Below, piece by piece: positions 26,701-36,775 of a stretch of 64,000 nucleotides of DNA (positions within the stretch are counted from its first letter, which is position 1; each line of letters starts with the position of its first letter). The stretch is from Notamacropus eugenii. Lineage: Eukaryota; Chordata; Mammalia; Diprotodontia; Macropodidae. The notes beneath the pieces are model-generated. The model was not told where the DNA came from. It saw only the letters and a list, made by a program, of their open reading frames with translations, and did not search any database. The DNA is taken from contig NC_092874.1 in NCBI RefSeq assembly GCF_028372415.1, positions 332,648,651 through 332,712,650 of the forward strand. Direction: 5' to 3'. The translations under genes were made by a program, and so were the position numbers.

Positions 26701-29136
26701 TCCTTTAAGATGGTATTCCGGCCAGCCCTGGATGTCTATGATGTACTAATCCACCTGAATCCCCGACATATCCCCCGGCACCAAGAGGCTGTGGACCCAC
26801 CAGCAGCCTCCTTCAGCAGAGGCCTCCTTCAGCATGCCGGCACCTCCTCCCGGCTGCCCGTCCTCTCCTATGACCCTCCGAGCCTCTACCTCAGTCAGCT
26901 CAGAGTAAGTTGCACCTTACACCCCTCTCCTAGGTAGAACTTGACAGCTTTGGCCACCTGAATCCCAGTCTAGCAGCAGCTTCTTGACAGTCTCATCATT
27001 CCTGCCATTCCCTTCCTTCTTTATTTCCCCCTCGTTTCTTCTCAGTGCTTGTCTCTCTCCCAGCTCTTGTTTTCCCCTTTTCTGCTTCTCTCCCCATGTC
27101 TATTCCTTTTCTCTGCCCCCTCCCTTTGTCACTCCCACGAAAGAGCAGACTTCTCACCATCCCATGGGATTTAAATAGGCCAAGAGGTACTTCTGGCATG
27201 CTCACAATACATTTGCAGGAGTTATTTGAGGGAAGAATTTGATGTGTACCAAGGGGTTGGAGATGGGGAAGAGGGTGAGTCATTGTGGGTTTCAAGGGTG
27301 GAGGTAGTAGGGATCATTTATCCTTCTCCTTCACAGGGTCAGAGGCGTGGAGGAAGCTTGGAGACCATCTCTCCAAACTTTTCCCTGTGTCTAACACAAC
27401 CTGGGCAGACATTTCTGAGGCTTGATTTGGATTTATTAATTAATTGAGGGAGTCATCAGCCATCCCTATCCTGGTGCTTGGGCTATAACTTTCTCCCCAT
27501 CTCCCAGCCTCACCCTGTTCAGCAGAAGGACTGTGCAGGAGTCATCCTGTGGTAAAAAGAACCCTAGATGGGCAGTCAGGAAACCTGGGTTCGAGTCCTG
27601 GCTCTACCAACAACTCCATTATTTCCCTTCTCTGAACCTCAGTTTCCCCTTTGAAATGAGAAGACTGATCTCACTTGGATGTTTACTTACTACCTATGAG
27701 ATTTGGGCCATTTAACCTCTCTCTGGACCTCAGTTTTCGCATCTGTAAAATAAAGGCAGGGGATGAGATAATCTTTGTAGGTTTCCTCCAGTTCTAGATT
27801 TAGGAGTCTGGGAGCCTCACTGGGATGGAGTAGGAGGGTAGAAGTGAGCTTACAGCGAGATAGTATGAAAATACCAGCACTACCACTAAGTCATTTCAGT
27901 CATGTCAACTCTTCCTTCCTTACCCCATATGGGGTTTTCTTGGCTGAGATCCTGGAGTGGTTGGCCATTTCCTTCTCCAGCTCATTTTATAGATGAGGAA
28001 ACTGATGAGGTAAACAGGGTTAAGTGACTTGTCCAGGGTCACATAGTAAGTGCCTGAGGCCAGATTATAACTGACTCCAGACCCGACACCATCCACTGCA
28101 CCAGCTTGCTGCCCCTAGAAATAGATGGTAGTGGTATTTTTTTTAGGGGTTGAGAGGAGTTAGAAGTATTATGGTAGAGGAGGGTACTTGGCTTGAAGTT
28201 AAGAGAACATCTCTGCCACCAGCTGTGTGATCCTAGACAAGTCACCCAACTTCTCTACTTCAGGAAACTCTAGGATTTACCTCTTCATTCAGTGACAGAT
28301 TTCAGTCTGTTGAGAGTTAGTTCTTACACCAGTAGCTCCCCATGCTGTCAAAATCACAGATCTTTTGCTTATTTATCCCATGTCTCTGATGGGTTTTGAG
28401 CTACATTGGTGGAGAAGGTTCCTGTGTTGTTGAAATCATACAAGGAAGTTATGAGTCCTACTTTAGTCTGAAAGGTTTGGGGAGGTGTTGATTAGAAAGG
28501 GATAGTTTAGTGAGGAAGAAGGCATTTCAGGTAAATGTTCATTCCAGCCTGAGGGCTGGTTAGGGCTCTGCTTCTGACGCAGTCTGACTTGTTATCCTCT
28601 TGCCTGTTTCCCTAGAAGACCTTTGGAGACTTGGCATTGTTTTTCTATGATCTGCATGGTGGAGAAGTGATTGGTGTCTTATGGAGGCCTGATAGCTTCC
28701 AGCCACAACCTTTCAAGGTGAGGGGATGGGGGAATGTGTATCTCAGTATCTGGGTATGGATGTGTCTGTGGGCACTTGTGCTGGGTGGAAGGAGTGGCCC
28801 CTGAAAGATAAGATACAGTGCTCTGTCCTGGGATCATCTTCCACATGGATTGTGTCCCAGCTTTCTGCAGTAGTGGCTCTCCCCACCTGCCCATCCCAGA
28901 CTTCCACAGAGGCTTGGTTCCTGTGTTCACCCTTTAGTCCTGGGCCTACCTTTGCTCTATCCCTTTCCATCTTCTGTACCCTCCAGGCTACCAGTGTGCA
29001 AGGGAGGATGGTGGTGTCACAGAGTGGGGACCTCATGACAGTGCCCAATGTGGAGGCCATTTTGGAGGATTTTGCCATTCTGGGCAAAGGTCTGGTACAA
29101 ACTGTGGAGGCCCGGAGTGAGAAGTGGACAGTGTGA
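9069..29136 (+). CDS. NOL6: Nucleolar protein 6 (Utp22/Nrap homologue), 26 coding exons
   Basis: Known role: nucleolar component of the SSU processome (UTP-C module with Rrp7 in yeast), needed for 18S rRNA maturation. Coding exons read from splice sites and frame: 9069-9122, 12185-12397, 13883-13999, 14475-14654, 15884-16052, 16224-16358, 16538-16701, 16961-17081, 17952-18010, 18199-18300, 18548-18663, 18822-18999, 19162-19284, 19510-19658, 20931-21006, 21473-21613, 21732-21849, 21996-22150, 22428-22591, 22891-23043, 23327-23424, 24966-25090, 25277-25366, 26710-26904, 28616-28717, 28987-29136. All introns are GT-AG and the frame is continuous for 1148 residues (human, from memory, 1146). The start MGPAPEG and the end EARSEKWTV match the human ends. 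A basic KKRRTR cluster at about 40-45 could be a nuclear signal. The first nucleotidyltransferase-like fold shows VVGSYLLGT (~164-172) followed by NVDV; a second shows FWGSRSELRRFQDG (~584-597). The family's nucleotidyltransferase folds are thought to be structural rather than catalytic. No stop or frameshift was seen, so this is probably a working gene. Confidence 0.97.
9838..10780 (+). mobile_element. CR1/L3 LINE fragment in NOL6 intron 1
   Basis: Reverse-transcriptase motifs are visible: GVPQGF..FNIFISDLN from 9838, and FGDDTKLGG from 9980 (canonical FADDTKLGG). The CR1/L3 3' segment follows, with matches such as GGAAAAACTTCCTAATAATTA near 10600 and GACCTCTGAGGTCCATTC near 10739. It is heavily decayed and ancient, and non-coding within the intron. 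Confidence 0.8.
11085..11238 (+). repeat. 77-bp tandem duplication in intron 1
   Basis: The units 11085-11161 and 11162-11238 share nearly all bases (GGCATATTTCTCAAAGGAGA and GAAACTTGGAACAGGTGAAA occur in both), with a few substitutions and a 1-bp length difference. The arrangement is a local tandem duplication rather than a dispersed repeat. Confidence 0.9.
11667..11727. repeat. (TATG)n/(TA)n microsatellite
   Basis: Alternating ATATATGTATATATATG followed by TATG units in NOL6 intron 1. Confidence 0.95.
12590..12790 (+). mobile_element. MIR-like SINE, intron 2
   Basis: Contains CTTGGGTTCTAGTCCTGGC, TTTTTTTCACCTGTAAAATG and CAGGATGTTGTGATGATCAG, the typical order of a MIR/CORE-SINE. Confidence 0.7.
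12962..13190 (+). mobile_element. tRNA-derived SINE with CORE/MIR-like tail, intron 2
   Basis: Head GGCAGCTAGGTAACAGTGGA, then TGTGACCCTGGGCAAATCGG and a 3' part with GCACTTACTACAGTGCCTG. A MIR-like remnant follows at about 13215-13378. Confidence 0.8.
14822..15390 (+). mobile_element. MIR and other SINE fragments, intron 4
   Basis: Three old pieces in series: a MIR-like segment (about 14822-15030), a fragment of the family starting GCATTTATTAAGTG..GGCATTGTGCTAAG (about 15045-15150), and a SINE with CAGTCAGGCCTCAGATACTC (about 15165-15390). A further MIR lies at about 15575-15780. All are intronic. Confidence 0.65.
17281..17825 (+). mobile_element. CR1/L3 LINE fragment, NOL6 intron 8
   Basis: Contains the CR1/L3 3' blocks GACAAGCTCAGCATGAGTCA, GTCTGCCCTGGCAGATT.. 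and GAATGAGCTGCCTCTGCAGG, ending in GTCTGAGGTCTCTAG. It is the same family and strand as 9838-10780. Confidence 0.75.
20503..20611. mobile_element. Short mariner-type MITE, NOL6 intron 14
   Basis: The left end CAGGGCGTCCCTAAAGTCAC and the right end (reverse complement CAGGATTCCCAAAGTCTTAG) form imperfect inverted repeats around an AT-rich centre, about 109 bp in all. This is typical of a Tc1/mariner non-autonomous element. An eroded SINE follows at about 20625-20815. Confidence 0.65.
23725..24010 (+). mobile_element. Ancient interspersed repeat (unclassified family A), intron 21
   Basis: Carries TTGGGGCTAGATTGTGGGG and AGAAGTTTGTATTTTATCCT, the 3' half of a family also seen at 36776-38480 (split), 44768-44910, 49560-50400 and 55255-55525. 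I recognise it as an old dispersed repeat but cannot name it securely. Confidence 0.6.
25380..26160 (-). mobile_element. L1 3' region, antisense, NOL6 intron 23
   Basis: On the + strand it shows the antisense order usual for L1 3' ends: GTATATTCCATTACATACAC, GCCGTTCCCCAACAGGAG, GGGGTAAGGATACACCTG, and CACCAGCAGTACACTCATG. It carries no protein frame. MIR pieces follow at about 26160-26480. Confidence 0.7.
27540..27800 (+). mobile_element. Two MIR-like SINEs in series, intron 24
   Basis: GGTTCGAGTCCTGGCTCTAC (a B-box-like run) with CTCAGTTTCCCCTTTG, then a second set ending CATCTGTAAAATAAAGGCAG. The B box makes it tRNA-like, but there is no tRNA fold. Confidence 0.7.
27890..28125 (-). mobile_element. 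tRNA-derived marsupial SINE, antisense, intron 24
   Basis: The reverse complement gives head GGGGCAGCAAGCTGGTGCAG, CCTGGACAAGTCACTTAAC, then CTGGAGAAGGAAATGGCCAA and CCCATATGGGG. It is the same family as 6650-6888 and 34690-34910. Confidence 0.85.
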
Positions 29137-29217
29137 CCTCAGACTCCAGCTGGACTATAGCCTCGGAGGGAAAGATGGAGGAAGATGCCTCTGAAACCCT
29201 GACCACCACTCATCCCT

Positions 29218-29223
29218 GATAAA
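29218..29223 (+). terminator. NOL6 poly(A) signal (GATAAA variant)
   Basis: GATAAA lies 82 bp after the NOL6 stop codon. A likely cleavage zone follows within ~25 bp, and a GT-rich stretch (GGTGCCTGGTTCTGGG) begins near 29249. No AATAAA occurs between the stop and 29300. This implies a very short 3' UTR of about 100 bp. Confidence 0.7.
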
Positions 29224-29344
29224 AGCTCTTGTTATTTGCTGACAGCCTTGGTGCCTGGTTCTGGGTTTGGCCTCATGGGACAACCCTCAGATCCTGGCAC
29301 TGACCAAGGCTCCAGAGGACAGTCTGGGGAAGGAGCAAGAGCAA

Positions 29345-29552
29345 CAGTTCTTAACCTAGGGACCGTGAAATGAACTTGGTTTTTTTTTTCTTTTTTAAAA
29401 AAGTATTTTCATAGTTATTTCAATATTATTAATTTCCTTCAAAATTCTGTCTTCTGTCTCATGCATTTAACAACAGTGTAAGAGGGGTGCATAGGCTTGA
29501 CCAGACTGCCCAGGGGGTCCATGACATAAAAAAGATGAGACCTAAGCATCTG
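29345..29552 (-). mobile_element. hAT-type MITE just downstream of NOL6
   Basis: Starts CAGTTCTTAACCTAGGGACC and contains GGTGCATAGGCTTGACCAGA and GGGGTCCATGACATAAAAAA. It is the same family as the element at 53571-53768, in opposite orientation. Flanking 8-mers no longer match, so it is an older copy. A MIR follows at about 29570-29750. Confidence 0.7.
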
Positions 29553-29752
29553 TTCCAGCTGTTACAGATGGACCCTAGGAGAGAACATGGTACTGGAGTC
29601 AGAGGATCTGGGTTCAAGTTTTGCTTCTGACACTACCTGTGTTACCTTGGGCAAGTGCCATAAACTCCCTGGGCCTTGGTTTCCTTTGACTGTGAAGTGC
29701 TGATGCATTAAAGTCCAAGGTTCCTTCCAGCACTCAGTCCTCTAATCTTACC

Positions 29753-30539
29753 CTGACTTTTCTTTAAGGGAATTGAGGTCCCCACCCCAAGTCATTTCTA
29801 CTAGAGGAACATTGCTTGGGAGGCCAGAGTCCTGTCGCTTAGAGTTTGGGTAGTGAGACCATGTCTTTTATCTCTCCTGGTTATCATAGACCGGGACCAA
29901 CTTGCCTTTTGTCTCTCCTGGAAGTCAGAGACCTTACTGTTTTTGGTCTAGCCTCATCAAGTACTCCAGCCTTAATGCTTATTAGAGCATGGGAACTTTC
30001 CCCAGTCCTTGAATGCATCCTTAGGGCTGGGAAGCAGACATGTTCCCAGTCCCTTCAGGTTTTGAACTTTGGGATGTGCATATGATCTAGCTAACTGCTA
30101 ATGGTCCTGTCTGACTCTGACACATGGAGGACAAAGGCCTGACATCTCCGAGTCCACATTGTTTGCCAAGTGGTGAGGATGAGAAGCTCCTGACCTAATG
30201 GGTTGAGGCAGGGAGGGTAGAGTGAGACACATGACCCTCTTAGGGGTTCCCTTAAATTTCCCTGCCACTGACACTTTGGAGGAGAGATACTTGATAACTC
30301 TCATTTTGTTAACTGTCACTATTAAATACATCCTTTCCCTCCCCTGTCCCCACCTCCAACTCTGGGGACCATCCCTTGTAACAAAGATTAGAAAAGGAAA
30401 AATAACCAACACATTGGAAAAGTCTTGACAAGTATGTACATTGTGCCACTCCATATTCCCTCCCTACCCCCAAAGAAAGGAGGGGCATTTTCTTATCATT
30501 TTTGACAAGGCCAGGCTCAGTCATGGTTCAGACAATTCT
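29753..30539. other. Intergenic sequence, nothing recognised
   Basis: Mostly unique-looking DNA with no coding or repeat signature that I can support. Confidence 0.5.
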
Positions 30540-30725
30540 AAGGCTTTCAGTTTTATCTTTTCTTTCTTTCCATTTACATTGGTGTAGCCTCTGTGATATT
30601 TTAGTCATTGTGCAGTCAGCTGACATCTACTTTTGTCTCCAGTTCTTTGCCATTATACAAAGTGCTGTTTTTAATATTTGGGGGTATAGGAACATTTCCG
30701 GTTTTTGGCTTCCTTAAGATTGTAT
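30540..30725 (-). mobile_element. Small L1 3' fragment, antisense
   Basis: GCTGACATCTACTTTTGTCT, CCAGTTCTTTGCCATTATAC and AAAGTGCTGTTTTTAATATTT follow the antisense order of an L1 ORF2 end. Confidence 0.6.
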
Positions 30726-32149
30726 ATGTTATTTAGAGAAAGACCGTACAAATAACAAAACACCTTCATTCCACTGGGTGATAAGGGCCTTGTTTCTGAG
30801 GTAGACTTGGAGAAAGTACATTTTGAAACCTAACCTTGAGGAGGGTAAGGACCATTGTCAGATCTAGGAGCGGAGGAAGTGGAAGCGTGCTTGTTCCCAA
30901 GCCCAACCCACTCAGGCCCTGGACTCTGGGCTAAGGAAGATGGGGTCAGAGGGATGAGGGTAGCTTTGGAGCTCCTGAGAACTTGAGAGGAAGGTTCCCA
31001 AAGGGGATACCTCTGTTTCTATCTGTGCTTTTGAGTTTAATTCCAAGCTATGAAGAGACATGGGATTTTAAAAGATTGGAGCAGACATCCATGGCCTCTG
31101 AGGTGTTTGGTTGTCCCCTACCCCACGGATGCAGGTTTCCCCAGTGCTTATGGCCTCTCCTGTTTCACTAGCAGACCATCTGCTGGCAGAAGTCATTCTT
31201 TGGTCTGACCTCAAACTCTTAGGAAAGTTTTCATCAGACTCCTGTTCCTCAAGTTTGTCTACGTGTGTCTGTTTGGGAGAGGCAAGGGGGAAGGAGGAGA
31301 GGGTTGACTGAATGGGTGGGATGAGTTCTACTTGAAAATTTCCTCTTTCATGGGGCTACTCTTTCCAACTTTTTGGGTCTTCTCTTGGGGTCTCCCACCC
31401 CACTGGCTCATACCTGTTCTGTGAGTCAGAGCTTAATCTAGGTTTTGAGCAGCCTAAGAGATAAAGAGAAAGAAAGACTTGGCATGTGTGTTTGCAGGGA
31501 GAGCGGCACTTCCAGGAGTCGTCTCAGTGGCCAGGGAGCCTATCTGTCTTCCAAAGCAACTGAGTTAGGTCCTGGAGGCACACCCAGAAGTGGGCAGCCC
31601 TTGTGTGAAAACAGACATTTCTGTGCCTACCACACACTTTCCCTTCTCCATTTTCTCCCCTCGGCCCTGAAGGATGGAAGGGTTTGAGACAAACATGATT
31701 CTTCTCACTTCACCAAGGCCCAGAAAAACCAGGCATCCCATAGCTATTTGGGGGGCAGAACTGTGAGTAGAACCAGTCCAGATCACCTGACCCCAAGCAA
31801 GAACACTTCTTGCCAGTGGTCACAGCTTTACTGGAGCTGCATATTTGGAGGTAGTACCTCCATGAAGGTTGCACCCTGTGCATGTGTTTGGGACAAGCTG
31901 GGAGAGGAGTAAGCAGCCCTGGGTGAGGGTGGACAGTGTTGTTATCAAGACCCAGCTGGCAGACACAGGATGAGGGTGGGAGTGGAAAGAGGAGGTTAGA
32001 GCACCTCCGAGGCCTCCAGCTGTCTTGTGACTGAGGCAGGTTGAGGAGGGGCAGGAGGCCTGTTTCCACTCAATGTCTCCCTATGCCGCTGATTGGCAGC
32101 CTCAGAGAAGCACACATGCACCCCTTCTCCCCTCAACCCCAAACTGTGG
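30726..32149. other. Intergenic sequence, nothing recognised
   Basis: Moderate GC, apparently unique, with no long conserved frame. Regulatory content is possible but cannot be read here. Confidence 0.5.
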
Positions 32150-33005
32150 TATGGTGGAAAGCTTGCTGGCGGAGCACTTGGTTCAAGTTCTAGCTCTGAA
32201 GCTTGCCTGCTATCTGTGTGTCTGTAGATTACCACACTTCTCTGGGCAGGTATATAGATAGAGCCCCTGGGCCTGGAGTCAATTTAAATGTGGCCACAGA
32301 CACTAGCCATGTGACTCTGGGCAAGTCACTTAACCTCAGGTTCCTCCACTGTAACATGGGAATTGTAACAGTACCAACCTCCCAGGGTTGTGAGGATTAA
32401 ATTAGACACCATTCATACATGTAGCATAGTACCCAGCATATAGTAGACCTTTCCCTTTCTCTGGAAATGTTTCCTCATCTGTAAGATGTGGGAGTTTGAA
32501 CTAAAACTCTGAAGTCCCTTATTGCTCCAGATTTATAATCGTATGACTCACCACTTTATACTGTTGTTCGAGATTCAGCTCACTCTTCCCTTTCTTTCCT
32601 GGATCACCCCAGCCCATGAGGTAGTGGTCAGAGAGCTGGCCTCCGAGATAGTTGACATGTACTGACTGGTGTGACCCTTGACAAATCACTAAGTGGCAGA
32701 GCAAGGTGCATCAGGGGGAGGGAGTTTCCTGACGGGGCACTCCCTATGCAGATGCAACAGTTCAAAAAAAAAAGATCTCCTGCCTTCTACTGTGGTGGAG
32801 GAGCATGGTGGAAAAATCATTAGCTATGGAATCAGAAGTTCTGGGTTCAAACCCTGGCTCCCTCCTTATTTATCTTTTTGACCCTGGACAAGTCACTTAG
32901 CTTTTCTGTGCCTCATATCCTATAACCTATAAGAGAGATAATAATATGTGGACTGCCTGACTCATTGCATTAAATGAGAAAAGGGTTTAACCTTAAGGCT
33001 TTATA
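32150..33005 (+). mobile_element. Cluster of SINE copies
   Basis: At least three SINEs: about 32250-32455 (CTGGGCAAGTCACTTAACCT, then GGGTTGTGAGGATTAAAT), about 32615-32775 (GGGAGTTTCCTGACGGGGCA with an A-tail) and about 32795-33000 (GGGTTCAAACCCTGGCTCC, GACAAGTCACTTAGC). Confidence 0.7.
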
Positions 33006-34037
33006 TGTTTGAGTTGTTTGTGAGCAGGTGAGTCCAGGCTCCAGACTATGCACCCACAGGCCAAAGACACAGAGTTCACTCAGACTCGACTGATTGAGAT
33101 ACAGAAGCCGGAGAAGAGACAGACAGAAATCATTTTGTCCCTTTCCGTTCTCCCTAACTGCCTCAGACTCATGGGGCCTCCCCAGCCTGAGTTATTCCAC
33201 TGTTTTTGAGTTTTGTGACTCTCATGAAGACAGTTCTTCCATCTCACTAAGATAGTCACTGCTGCTCCATCCTGTCCTCTCTGCCCAAGAAGCCCAAGGG
33301 TAGGAGAGAGCCTCTGCCACCTCCCCTCTAATTAGCAGCTAGCCTGGGCCAGGGAGACTCATCACTAGAAGAGTATGACTGTTCATTATCTTGGCTTTTT
33401 CCAGGGACCATTTCAGAAACCTGGCCTTGTTTGAACCCAGAAACCACACCCTCAGCCATCCATGAGTGTGTGCATGTGTGTGTGTGTGTGTGTATGTGTG
33501 GGTGGAATCAAGACCCAAACTTGGGGTGACCTTGAGTGCCATCACCCCTTTCAGTGCTCATTGCTACCCAGTCCCCATTTCCTGATATGTAGAGCTTTGA
33601 GCTCAAGCAGCAGGGAAGAACTCCTTTTTTCCCCCATCCTTTCCTCAGAGACACACCCTTTCAGCCCAGATATCCTGAAGTAACAAAACTCCTTCTTTCC
33701 TTCTGGCATAAGGAAGGATCAAGACCAGACTCAATTTTAGGGGCTTCATAGAGCTAATGAAACAAATTCTTAATTGTTCTCGGATCCAAAGGATCATCTT
33801 GCCCAAGAAACCACTTTTGTCTGGAGGTCTCTTCCTTGACTTCTGAATTTTTTCTCTCCAGTCTACCCTACAGTCCCTTCCCTTCTTTGTATAAGCAGCA
33901 GTTCTGATCCCCAATCTGACCATCCCCAAGGCCATAGGAAATCCTCTCTGAACATCTCAACAGGGGCTCCCTTTAGTCTGGATTCTCTGACATTGAGCAG
34001 GAACCAAGTGACTAATCCTTTTCTGGAAGCATCATTT
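33006..34037. other. Intergenic sequence with short (GT)n
   Basis: A GT repeat lies at about 33464-33500. Otherwise no gene or repeat was recognised. Confidence 0.5.
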
Positions 34038-34133
34038 CTCTCTCTCTCTGTCTCTCTCTTTCTTTCTCTGTCACTGTCTCTCTGTCACTGTCTCTCCATC
34101 TCTCTCTGTCTCTTTTTCTCTCTCTCTGCATGT
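34038..34133. repeat. (TC)n pyrimidine-rich simple repeat
   Basis: CTCTCTGTCTCTCTCTTTCT-type units with CACTG interruptions. An antisense L1 3' fragment follows to about 34340 (CAGTCATTCCCCAATCCG). Confidence 0.9.
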
Positions 34134-34344
34134 ATATATCTTTTTTCTCTTGTTTTCCTGGTTCTGCTTACTTCACTTTTCATCATATAAGTCTTCCCAT
34201 GCTTTTCTGTATTTGGTATATTCATTCTTTTTTAAACTACACAGTAATATTTCATTACATTTATTCAGTCATTCCCCAATCCGTAGACATTTACTTAGTT
34301 TCCAGTCCTGGGCTGCTTACAACAAGTGGGCTGCATGATTTCTT

Positions 34345-35070
34345 AATGTTGACTCAACCATGACCATATTCACTTATCTTTACATTCCTACTGTCATCAC
34401 CTCATCTTGAACTCTTACTATCTTTCACTGGAACATTGCAGATTCCTTCTACATAGTCTTCATTACACCAATCTCTCTTTATTCTTTACTGTACACTGCT
34501 GTCAGATCCATCTTTCTAAAGTGCAGCTATGATCATGTCTCCCTGTTCAACAACGACAACAAACTTTCAGTAGTTTTCCATTGCCGTGATAAAGCCTGGA
34601 ATCCTCAGGATGACATTCAAGGCCTTCAATGATCTGACTTAAACCTATTTTCTCAGCCTTATTCCCACACTATTCCCCAGATGGTACCCTCCAGGCTGGA
34701 GTACCTAGGTGGCTCAGTGAATAGTTTTGGGCCTAGAGTCAGGAAAACCTGAGTTCAAATCCAGCCTCAGACATTTACTAGCTATGAGAACCTGAGAGAG
34801 TTGCTTAACCTATTTCCCTCAGTTTCCTCAAGAAAACCCTATGGACAGTTTTGGCGTGTTGTAGTCCACAGGGTCCAGAAGTGTCAGATAACTGAACAAT
34901 AGTTTAACTGGCCAGTCCAGCCAGGCCAGTCTCCACAATGCCCATTGATTTCTTGTCCTGCTGCTTTATTTGCATCATTCCTTCCCTGCAGAACTCCCTC
35001 TCTCACTATCCATACCCTATTTGTCTTCCAAGGACCAGGTTCTCTGAGCTCTATGACACCTAGAATCAGA
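34345..35070 (+). mobile_element. L2 LINE 3' fragment split by a SINE
   Basis: L2 landmarks: GCAGCTATGATCATGTCTCC, TTCAGTAGTTTTCCATTGCC and CATTCAAGGCCTTCAATGAT, continuing after the insertion with CTGCAGAACTCCCTCTCTCA. The SINE occupies about 34690-34910. Confidence 0.75.
34690..34910 (+). mobile_element. tRNA-derived marsupial SINE inserted in L2
   Basis: TACCTAGGTGGCTCAGTGAA head, CCTGAGTTCAAATCCAGCCT and CTCAGTTTCCTCAAGAAAAC, followed by the GGCGTG..AGAAGTGTCAGATAACTG tail. Confidence 0.8.
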
Positions 35071-35856
35071 ACCACACTGTTTAGAACATACTAGCCTATG
35101 TTCTAAAATTCTACTTTATGGTAGTCTAGCTTCCCCAATCAGACTGTGTTTTCTATGAGATCAGAAACCACATAGTCTTCTCCAACCCTACTTGTTGGTG
35201 TTCAGCTGGTATATACCCCAAAGGACATTTCTTAGCATCAAGCCTGTTTTCCTGACACTCTACATCTTCACTCGAATCTAAGTGACTGAAACCATCAGCT
35301 GTCTTTGGAAATGGATAAACTCTACCTCCACCTACTATTTCTGAAATAAGCACATTGTTCTCTTGAGATTTTTCTAAGAGTTTTGCTATATAGTTATACC
35401 ATGATCTTTGAAGAATATGCCACAATCTTTGAAGAATCTAAAGCCCAGGCTACCCAAAGGGCCATGGAAAGTGTAAATAGTCCGGAGCTTATTGCCAGTG
35501 AAGAATTATGTACGAGATTATGGAAGACAGGCATAAGTGGAAAAAGGGGGCAGGCCTCATTTTAAAACTGAGAGGATGATAGCAGGGCCATAAACAGGGC
35601 CATAAAAGGGAGCAAACTTCCTCCCCATGACAGTCCTGCAGGTCACTGAATTCATGCCTCACCATCCTCCACAGGTCCATGCTGCCTGATTGTCCCTACT
35701 CCTTTACCTGGCTCTAGGTTGCTATTTCCCAGTCCTTGTTGCTCTGGTGTGTATCTCCCACTGCCTTCTTCCTCTTCCCTGAAGGATTAGGGAGGTGGAG
35801 ACCATTAAATGTGCCACTGGGCCCAGGGTCTCTGGGTAACAGACTGCCCTCTCTCC
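35071..35856. other. Intergenic sequence, nothing recognised
   Basis: It contains a 60-codon open frame at 35383-35565 with a duplicated IFEE(Y/S) motif that I cannot relate to any family. Without a promoter or homology I do not call it a gene. Confidence 0.45.
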
Positions 35857-36475
35857 TAGAAGTTCCCAAACTTACTTGGCCTACCACCCCCTTTTTAAAA
35901 AAATAGTTACTCAGTGCCCTGTTGGAAATCTACTTTTTTTTAACTCTTTAATTGTTTTTTATCATTTAAATATGTATATATATAATATTTTTTGAAATGA
36001 TGCATGTTCAATTTAATAATTTACTGTAAATTTGTGTTTTTTCTGCATTGATATTTTGATGATGCAATATCACATCATGTAACCATATAGCATCGTATTG
36101 TAAACAAGTCATTACACACATATTTTCCTGCTGAAACATGCTGGACTTCTGAAAGTGTATGACAAGCTCATTTGCCAACACTTGCTTGTTAAGACCTGTA
36201 AGCAGACTTGACCACTAATCAGTTATAAGTTGCATTTTATATGTTTATCTAGAAAATAATGTAATCATTATGACTTTAATTCTGTCACTCAACAGATGAA
36301 ACATGTATGAACAGTTTTTCAAAATTTTTTTCTTTTCTTTCCTTATGCTTCCACTGCCCCCTTATTTTTACTCAATGCCCCCAAATGCACCTGAGGCCAC
36401 TACTATACCCACCCCTCCCCAATCATTCCAGTGCCCCTCAGAGGGCAGTATTACCCACTTTGGGAGCCTATGCTG
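35857..36475. mobile_element. Probable non-autonomous DNA transposon (hAT-like)
   Basis: The left end carries GTTCCCAAACTTACTTGGCC and the reverse complement of the right end carries GCTCCCAAAGTGGGTAATAC. Both are followed by CCCC-rich blocks (CCACCCCC..CAGTGCCC and CAATGCCCCC). The AT-rich centre has no frame. No clear 8-bp duplication remains. Confidence 0.55.
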
Positions 36476-36775
36476 GGGTCTAGGCAATATTGCACATGGG
36501 TTGGTTGGTTCCCACCCCTTAACTGAATTAGCAATTAGCGTTTGGTTGTAAGGATTTCTAGCTTTGTCCTTGGAAAACAGGTGGACAACTTCTGTCTTGT
36601 TTCCCCAAAAATAATTTCAATTTTATTAAAATTTCGCCAGTCTAGCTGGCTTAAGGGATATTAAACAGACTCTTCTTTAGCAATATGGTTCTTCTTGAAT
36701 GGTCCCATGAATTTCTTCTCCATAGTCTGGAAACTACAGTGGTCAAACAAGGAAGTGGTGTTGATAAACTGTCAG
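36476..36775. other. Short intergenic stretch, nothing recognised
   Basis: No gene or repeat landmark was recognised in this stretch. Confidence 0.5.

Noticed and set aside
27580-27610. tRNA gene (B-box-like GGTTCGAGTCC)
   Set aside because: No acceptor stem or cloverleaf can be formed. The motif is the tRNA-derived head of a MIR-type SINE.
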